Origin: Bacteroidales bacterium | GTDB taxonomy: Bacteria; Bacteroidota; Bacteroidia; Bacteroidales; UBA932 | NCBI GenBank assembly: GCA_017453565.1 | Contig: JAFTEQ010000040.1 | Span: 1-56,086 of the forward strand | Direction: 5' to 3' | DNA length: 56,086 nucleotides | In this document: in pieces, positions 56,061-56,086 of the stretch | How the letters are laid out: every line of letters starts with the position of its first letter | How positions within the stretch are numbered: the first letter of the stretch is position 1 | The notes under the pieces: generated by a model | Told to the model about the DNA's origin: nothing | Database searches by the model: none | What the model saw: only the letters and a program-made list of their open reading frames with translations | Program-made: the position numbers and the translations under genes

Positions 56061-56086
56061 ATGTTACCTATCCAAGGCGAAATACA
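56061..56086 (+). CDS. Start of a possible transposase gene, cut by the window edge
   Basis: An ATG at 56061 opens MLPIQGEI before the window ends. The start and the flanking hairpin recall IS1182-type transposases of Bacteroidota, but eight codons cannot prove it. Confidence 0.3.

Larger units (their letters stand above)
55945..56086 (+). mobile_element. Possible left end of an insertion sequence
   Basis: Composition turns A/T-rich after about 55960. A terminus-like GGGCACTGAAAAAGTCCC is followed by a hairpin (TCGAGGAAAT near 55989-55998 with ATTTCCTCGA at 56016-56025) and TTTTTT, then an ATG at 56061. A terminator just inside the end is a common IS device against read-through. The rest lies outside the window, so the type cannot be fixed. 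Confidence 0.35.

Noticed and set aside
1-56086. CRISPR array
   Set aside because: No series of regularly spaced repeats with unique spacers was seen; the repeats found are pairs or palindromes.

Overview
The window reads as chromosome of a GC-rich member of the Bacteroidales (phylum Bacteroidota), most likely a gut or rumen lineage; I cannot name the genus. The evidence is promoter boxes of the form TAnnTTTG at most divergent intergenic gaps, little sign of Shine-Dalgarno sequences, and families that are largely confined to this phylum (FimB/Mfa2-like and DUF4906 fimbrial lipoproteins, DUF4831, DUF4493, a zinc-less Tgt, a SecA with an extended N-terminus). Genes are packed in operons with ATGA or TGATG overlaps.

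Layout. 1-4372 is the integrase end of a mobile or genomic island with visibly lower GC: an excisionase-like HTH protein, a protein with an RteC-like C-terminus, a DUF1016 PDDEXK nuclease and a tyrosine recombinase, with palindromes and repeats in its non-coding parts. 4373-6161 is an ECF sigma operon. 6183-8204 is a secreted UGSC-type redox protein. 8308-12871 carries a secreted clan-A glycoside hydrolase coupled to an unusual HD hydrolase/flavoprotein fusion. 12868-18506 is housekeeping: hpt-adk, an HhH outer-membrane protein, and tgt-lptG-dut. 18574-19845 is an MFS nucleoside-type permease.

19873-27479 is a run of leftward genes: ssb, an OmpA-like lipoprotein, a FimB/Mfa2-like lipoprotein and a DUF4906 lipoprotein (a fimbria-like surface locus), then a SUMF1-like protein and a secreted esterase. 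27727-31862 holds a zinc-ribbon gene convergent with secA-bactofilin. 31954-35945 holds tRNA-Gly(CCC), a sulfatase-maturase-type radical SAM enzyme and nrdD-nrdG. 36140-39526 is lpxL-like, DUF4831 and pepD; 39612-45266 is a POT peptide transporter, a zeta-like kinase, tldD, tldE and slyD, so peptide uptake and peptide hydrolysis genes sit back to back. 45274-46965 holds a nicotinamidase-like enzyme and a DUF4493 lipoprotein.

47194-50973 is a very large secreted protein with a LamG-like domain and a transglutaminase-like Cys-His-Asp set, which I regard as the most novel single gene here. 51036-55303 holds an M16 metalloprotease lipoprotein and a Tat-exported FAD oxidoreductase. The right edge (55320-56086) is scrambled: a 20-bp perfect inverted repeat at tRNA-Arg(CCG), a fabD 5' fragment joined to the 3' end of a second M16 gene with a one-base frameshift, and what looks like the start of an insertion sequence.

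The strongest leads are that chimeric pseudogene, the LamG/transglutaminase protein, the hairpin at 27699-27730 that covers a start codon on one strand and looks like a terminator on the other, and the repeat-rich integrase control region.
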